From NCBI GenBank assembly GCA_019685555.1, contig JABFQN010000006.1:20468-84467 (forward strand): a DNA stretch of 64,000 nucleotides. The letters run 5' to 3'. The notes below the pieces were generated by a model, which worked only from the letters and a program-made list of their open reading frames with translations, did no database searches and was not told the DNA's origin. The stretch comes from Candidatus Bathyarchaeota archaeon A05DMB-3. GTDB taxonomy: Archaea > Thermoproteota > Bathyarchaeia > Bathyarchaeales > Bathycorpusculaceae. Each line of letters opens with the position of its first letter. Positions within the stretch are counted from its first letter, which is position 1. This document shows positions 60,976 to 64,000 of this stretch, one piece after another. The position numbers were made by a program, and so were the translations under genes.

Positions 60976-61719
60976 TTGTTGCTGGTGCATTTGTCAGACC
61001 TTCACTGCGGTCCAAAGTTTAAAGAGGAAACGTTCTTAGAGGCAATTGACGAGATAAACGCCCTCAACCCAGACGTTGCGATTGTGACTGGAGACTTAAC
61101 TGAAGATGGATTAATCGGCGAATTCAAAGAGGCTAAACGATATTTGGCTCTTATAAAATGTAAGCGCCTAATAGTTGGGAGCGGAAACCACGACGCAAGA
61201 ACCACAGGATACCTTTTATTCCCAAAGTTTTTCGGCAACCCTTCGTCCGTCACAAAAATTGATGATATAGCAATTATCATGCTTAACTCTTCAAGACCGG
61301 ACAGAGATGACGGTGAAATAGGGTATAACCAAGGGTTATGGATGAAAAACCAGCTTGAAAACTGCAAAGACGCATTTAAAATAATAGCTCTCCATCACCA
61401 TCTAATCCCTGTGCCAGACACTGGAATGGAGCGAAACATAGTCTCCGACGCGGGCGACCTACTTTGGACTTTGACAAAATATGGCTTCAACCTAGTTCTA
61501 TGCGGGCACCGTCACCGCCCATGGACATGGACCCTTGGAAAACTAATGATAATTCACGCTGGCACAGTTTCAACGGATAGGTTGCGGGGCTTTTACCAGA
61601 ACACCTACAATATTATACAGGTTGAAGGTGAGAAAATTGTGGCAAGCCTAAAAGTTGTAGGAGGGCAAGAATGCGCCCTTAACCAAGTTTCCATAGAAGC
61701 TGTGAACTCCCTATTTTAA
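60976..61719 (+). CDS. calcineurin-like metallophosphoesterase
   Basis: The 247-residue protein has the phosphoesterase motifs VHLSDLHCGPKF (DxH), VTGDLTEDGLIGEF (GDxxxx), VGSGNHDARTTGY (GNHD), IALHHHLIPVP and VLCGHRHRPWTW (GHxH). It binds two metals and hydrolyses a phosphodiester or phosphomonoester; the substrate is unknown. It may be a cyclic nucleotide or nucleic acid phosphodiesterase. The TTG start at 60976 lies after GGGAGG. Confidence 0.88.
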   Translation: MLLVHLSDLHCGPKFKEETFLEAIDEINALNPDVAIVTGDLTEDGLIGEFKEAKRYLALIKCKRLIVGSGNHDARTTGYLLFPKFFGNPSSVTKIDDIAIIMLNSSRPDRDDGEIGYNQGLWMKNQLENCKDAFKIIALHHHLIPVPDTGMERNIVSDAGDLLWTLTKYGFNLVLCGHRHRPWTWTLGKLMIIHAGTVSTDRLRGFYQNTYNIIQVEGEKIVASLKVVGGQECALNQVSIEAVNSLF

Positions 61720-61800
61720 CAATTTTACGTTTTCCGTTCAGTTGCCTATTTATAACCTAAAAAGCCTATAGTCTTTAACAGTCTTAAAAGGGATAGAGAT

Positions 61801-63855
61801 TTGCAGAAGGAAGAGTTCAGAAGCTTTGATGTAGCGGCTGTCGTCCGCGAATTAAAAGGAACCATTGTAAATTCTAGAGTGAGCAACATTTACCAATTGG
61901 ATGGTAAAACCTTGCTTTTTAAGCTGCGGGGACTAGGAGAAAACGTTTTTAGGCTTGTATTGGAGGCTGGAAAACGCTTAAACTTAACTTCTTACGCTTT
62001 AGAGAAACCCCTTGTGCCTCCAGCCTTCTGTATGGCTTTAAGAAAATACTTGCGAAACAGCTGGTTGACAAATGTTGAGCAATACATGTTTGAACGCATC
62101 GTCATCTTTACTTTCGCTAATAAAGCCGGCGCCTTTAGGCTAGTCTTAGAGCTTTTTGGAGAAGGCAACATAATCCTAATCAACAGCGAAAACAAAATCG
62201 TTCAAGCTTTACACTACAAGCGAATGCGAGACCGTAACATACTTCGAGGAGAAACCTTCCATTTTCCGCCTTCCAGCGGGCAAAACCCTCTGGAAATATC
62301 TAAGCAAGCCTTCTCAGAAGGTTTAAAAAACTTCGGCGACGTTGAGGTTGTTAGGGCACTTGCCCGCTTCCTCGGCATCGGCGGCATTTACGCAGAAGAA
62401 ATCCTTCTTAGACTCGGATTAGATAAGACCACACCGTGCAACACCCTAAACTCTTCAAAAATTGAAGACCTTTACAACTGTCTGCAAAGTTTAATCAGCC
62501 AAGTTCTCGAGGGAAAACTTGAACCATGCATAATTTTTGACGAAAAAGGCTTGTTTTTAGATGTCGCTCCTTTAAGGCTTAAGCTTTACGAGGGATTGGG
62601 ACACCAGTTTTACAAAAGTTTCAATGAAGCCCTAGACGAGTTTTATATGAAAACTGAATTTTTAGAAAAGGCAGTGGAAGAAAAGAAAGGTGAAGAGTTT
62701 GAGCGGGAAATTGAACGTCTAAAAAGGGTTTTGGCTGAACAGGAAAAAGTCCTAAAAGAAGCTGAAGAGAAAGCGGAGAAGTATAGGCGAATTGGCGACC
62801 TAATCTACATGCATTCCAGCGAACTTCAAGAATTGTTGGACAAGTTTTTGGAAGAAAAAAGGCTTGATAAAGATTGGGATGCCATAATCGCCCAAGTTTT
62901 AGCTGGAAAACAGGCTGGCTTAAAGCCTAACACCCTTTTCGAATCCTTTGACAAACAAAGACTAGTGCTCACCGTAAGCGTTAACGGACTGCACTTCGGC
63001 TTAGATTTAAGAAAGGACTTGTTTGCAAATGCAGCGAAATTTTATGAGAGGGCTAAGGCTGCAAAGCGCAAGCTTGAAGGTGCAAAAAAAGCTTTAGAAG
63101 AAACCAGAAAGAGGCTTTTGGAGGCTGAAGCCAAACTTAGAAAGACTGAAGCTGTGGAACAAGTCACACCGGCAATGATTGTGAAGGAACTTGCTAAACG
63201 CAGGATTAAACAGAAAAAATGGTTTGAAAAGTTCAGATATTTCACATCTTCAGACGGCTTTCTAGTGGTTGCAGGCAAAGATGCCATAAGCAATGAAGTC
63301 CTAATCAAAAAATACACTAAGCCAGAAGACATAGTGTTTCATGCGGATATAGTCGGCGCCCCCTTTGTTGTCGTCAAAACAGATGGCAAAATGCCCAGCG
63401 AACAATGTTTACGGGAAGCAGCAGAATTAGCTGCAGCCTATTCCAGAGGCTGGCGTGAAGGCTTCACTTCAGTTGATGTTTACTGGGTTAAACCCAACCA
63501 GCTAAGCAAGGCGGGAGGTTCAGGCGAGTATGTACCCCCCGGAGCCTTCGTTGTCAGCGGAAGCCGAAACTGGATGCGTGGCACACCCCTAAAAATAGCC
63601 ATAGGCGTCTTATTCGACGAAGAAACAAGCGAACCATCCTTCATAGGCGGAGCAGTCAGCGCCGTCAAAGCCGAAACAAACGCTTATGTCACCATAGTGC
63701 CCGGAGACGCCAGTGGAAAAGAACTTCTAAGACAAATTTTAAAGGTTCTCGCAACAAAAACATCAAAAGAAAAACGAGAAAAAGTACTGAAAACCTCCAT
63801 TGAAAACATTAGAGATTTCGTCCCATACGTTAAGGGCAGAATCCTCGCTGAATAG
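61801..63855 (+). CDS. rqcH: ribosome quality-control protein RqcH/NEMF (NFACT family)
   Basis: The 684-residue protein has an NFACT-N domain (SFDVAAVVRELKGTIVNSRV), a helical middle with a long coiled coil (about residues 295-345 and 420-460), and an NFACT-R domain with DIVFHADIVGAPFVVVKT, GWREGFTSVDVYWVKPNQL and GGSGEYVPPGAFVVSGSRNW. In bacteria and eukaryotes the family binds split large subunits with stalled chains and recruits alanyl tRNA. It ends 96 bases before the 16S 3' end on the opposite strand. TTG is the start. Confidence 0.93.
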   Translation: MQKEEFRSFDVAAVVRELKGTIVNSRVSNIYQLDGKTLLFKLRGLGENVFRLVLEAGKRLNLTSYALEKPLVPPAFCMALRKYLRNSWLTNVEQYMFERIVIFTFANKAGAFRLVLELFGEGNIILINSENKIVQALHYKRMRDRNILRGETFHFPPSSGQNPLEISKQAFSEGLKNFGDVEVVRALARFLGIGGIYAEEILLRLGLDKTTPCNTLNSSKIEDLYNCLQSLISQVLEGKLEPCIIFDEKGLFLDVAPLRLKLYEGLGHQFYKSFNEALDEFYMKTEFLEKAVEEKKGEEFEREIERLKRVLAEQEKVLKEAEEKAEKYRRIGDLIYMHSSELQELLDKFLEEKRLDKDWDAIIAQVLAGKQAGLKPNTLFESFDKQRLVLTVSVNGLHFGLDLRKDLFANAAKFYERAKAAKRKLEGAKKALEETRKRLLEAEAKLRKTEAVEQVTPAMIVKELAKRRIKQKKWFEKFRYFTSSDGFLVVAGKDAISNEVLIKKYTKPEDIVFHADIVGAPFVVVKTDGKMPSEQCLREAAELAAAYSRGWREGFTSVDVYWVKPNQLSKAGGSGEYVPPGAFVVSGSRNWMRGTPLKIAIGVLFDEETSEPSFIGGAVSAVKAETNAYVTIVPGDASGKELLRQILKVLATKTSKEKREKVLKTSIENIRDFVPYVKGRILAE

Positions 63856-63951
63856 CATGAGCATATACCTAAAAACGGTTTTTCATGGGCTTTGGCTACA
63901 TGGTCTCCGCAGCTTTTCTCCTCCAGTTGGCTTTAGGGCCATTATTTACTT

Positions 63952-64000
63952 AGGAGGTGATCCGGCCGCAGGTTCCCCTACGGCCACCTTGTTACGACTT
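63952..64000 (-). rRNA. rrs: 16S ribosomal RNA, 3' end (partial)
   Basis: The minus strand reads AAGTCGTAACAAGGTGGCC and on to GGCCGGATCACCTCCT, the universal 3' end of small-subunit rRNA with the anti-SD sequence CACCTCC. The rest lies beyond the right edge. The downstream side of the gene (left of 63952) holds no 23S rRNA or tRNA in this window, and converges on rqcH. Confidence 0.97.

Noticed and set aside
1..64000. CRISPR array, insertion sequence or prophage
   Set aside because: No regularly spaced repeats, transposase, integrase or phage structural genes were seen on either strand.

Overview
The window is archaeal chromosome. It carries TATA-binding protein, aIF2-beta, aIF1A, RadA, a Sulfolobus-type single-stranded DNA-binding protein, archaeal signal peptidase, HerA/NurA-like proteins, the archaeal RqcH/NEMF homologue, ADP-forming acyl-CoA synthetase beta and two small proteins that resemble Cren7 with added zinc ligands. 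The mixture of Sulfolobus-type SSB, Cren7-like proteins, methanogenesis marker 8, split GcvP, pyruvate:ferredoxin oxidoreductase and LarA fits a TACK-group anaerobe, most likely Bathyarchaeia; that placement is inference, because only the last 49 bases of 16S rRNA are present. Many starts are GTG or TTG. The 16S 3' end at the right edge shows the anti-Shine-Dalgarno sequence (ATCACCTCCT), and GGAGG or GGTG sites upstream of many genes match it.

Layout. 1-2.1 kb (minus): aIF1A (cut by the edge), a radical SAM protein, DUF424 and aIF2-beta. 2.2-8.4 kb (plus): DUF3795, a nucleoside phosphorylase, the two glycine decarboxylase subunits, a MIP18-family protein, methanogenesis marker 8 and SSB. 8.4-16.6 kb: methyltransferase, a membrane sensor-like pair, malic enzyme, small regulators, a flippase-like protein, a radical SAM/SPASM protein and an HD protein. 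16.6-20.4 kb: CTP synthase, a pyruvyltransferase-family protein and a TatD-linked radical SAM protein. 20.4-26.7 kb: two zinc alcohol dehydrogenases and the E1-alpha, E1-beta and E2 subunits of a 2-oxoacid or acetoin dehydrogenase complex; no E3 is visible. 26.8-28.2 kb: a secreted transglutaminase-like protein whose signal peptide lies in a different frame.

28.2-36.7 kb holds housekeeping genes: YchF-like GTPase, UppS, methylthioinosine-type phosphorylase, DUF373, a coiled-coil protein, Thg1-like 3'-5' polymerase, AcdB, HtpX and a MetE-type methyltransferase. At 37.1 kb lies an intron-containing tRNA-His, 3.2 kb from Thg1. A divergent PadR pair precedes the four-subunit pyruvate:ferredoxin oxidoreductase operon (38.3-41.4 kb). 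41.4-45.6 kb is a HerA/NurA-like operon. 45.7-51.9 kb includes a large DUF3160 protein, an MFS transporter, the zinc-ribbon pair, signal peptidase and TBP. 52-60.6 kb has PyrE, a UlaG-like hydrolase, LarA, RimI, three membrane/WHy-domain genes, two-subunit fumarase and RadA. 60.7-63.9 kb has a possible structured RNA leader, a calcineurin-type phosphoesterase and RqcH.

Metabolically, pyruvate can be made from malate (malic enzyme, fumarase) or lactate isomers (LarA) and oxidised by ferredoxin (PorGDAB) or by the lipoate complex, with ATP recovered by the ADP-forming synthetase. I see no CRISPR array, insertion sequence or clear prophage.
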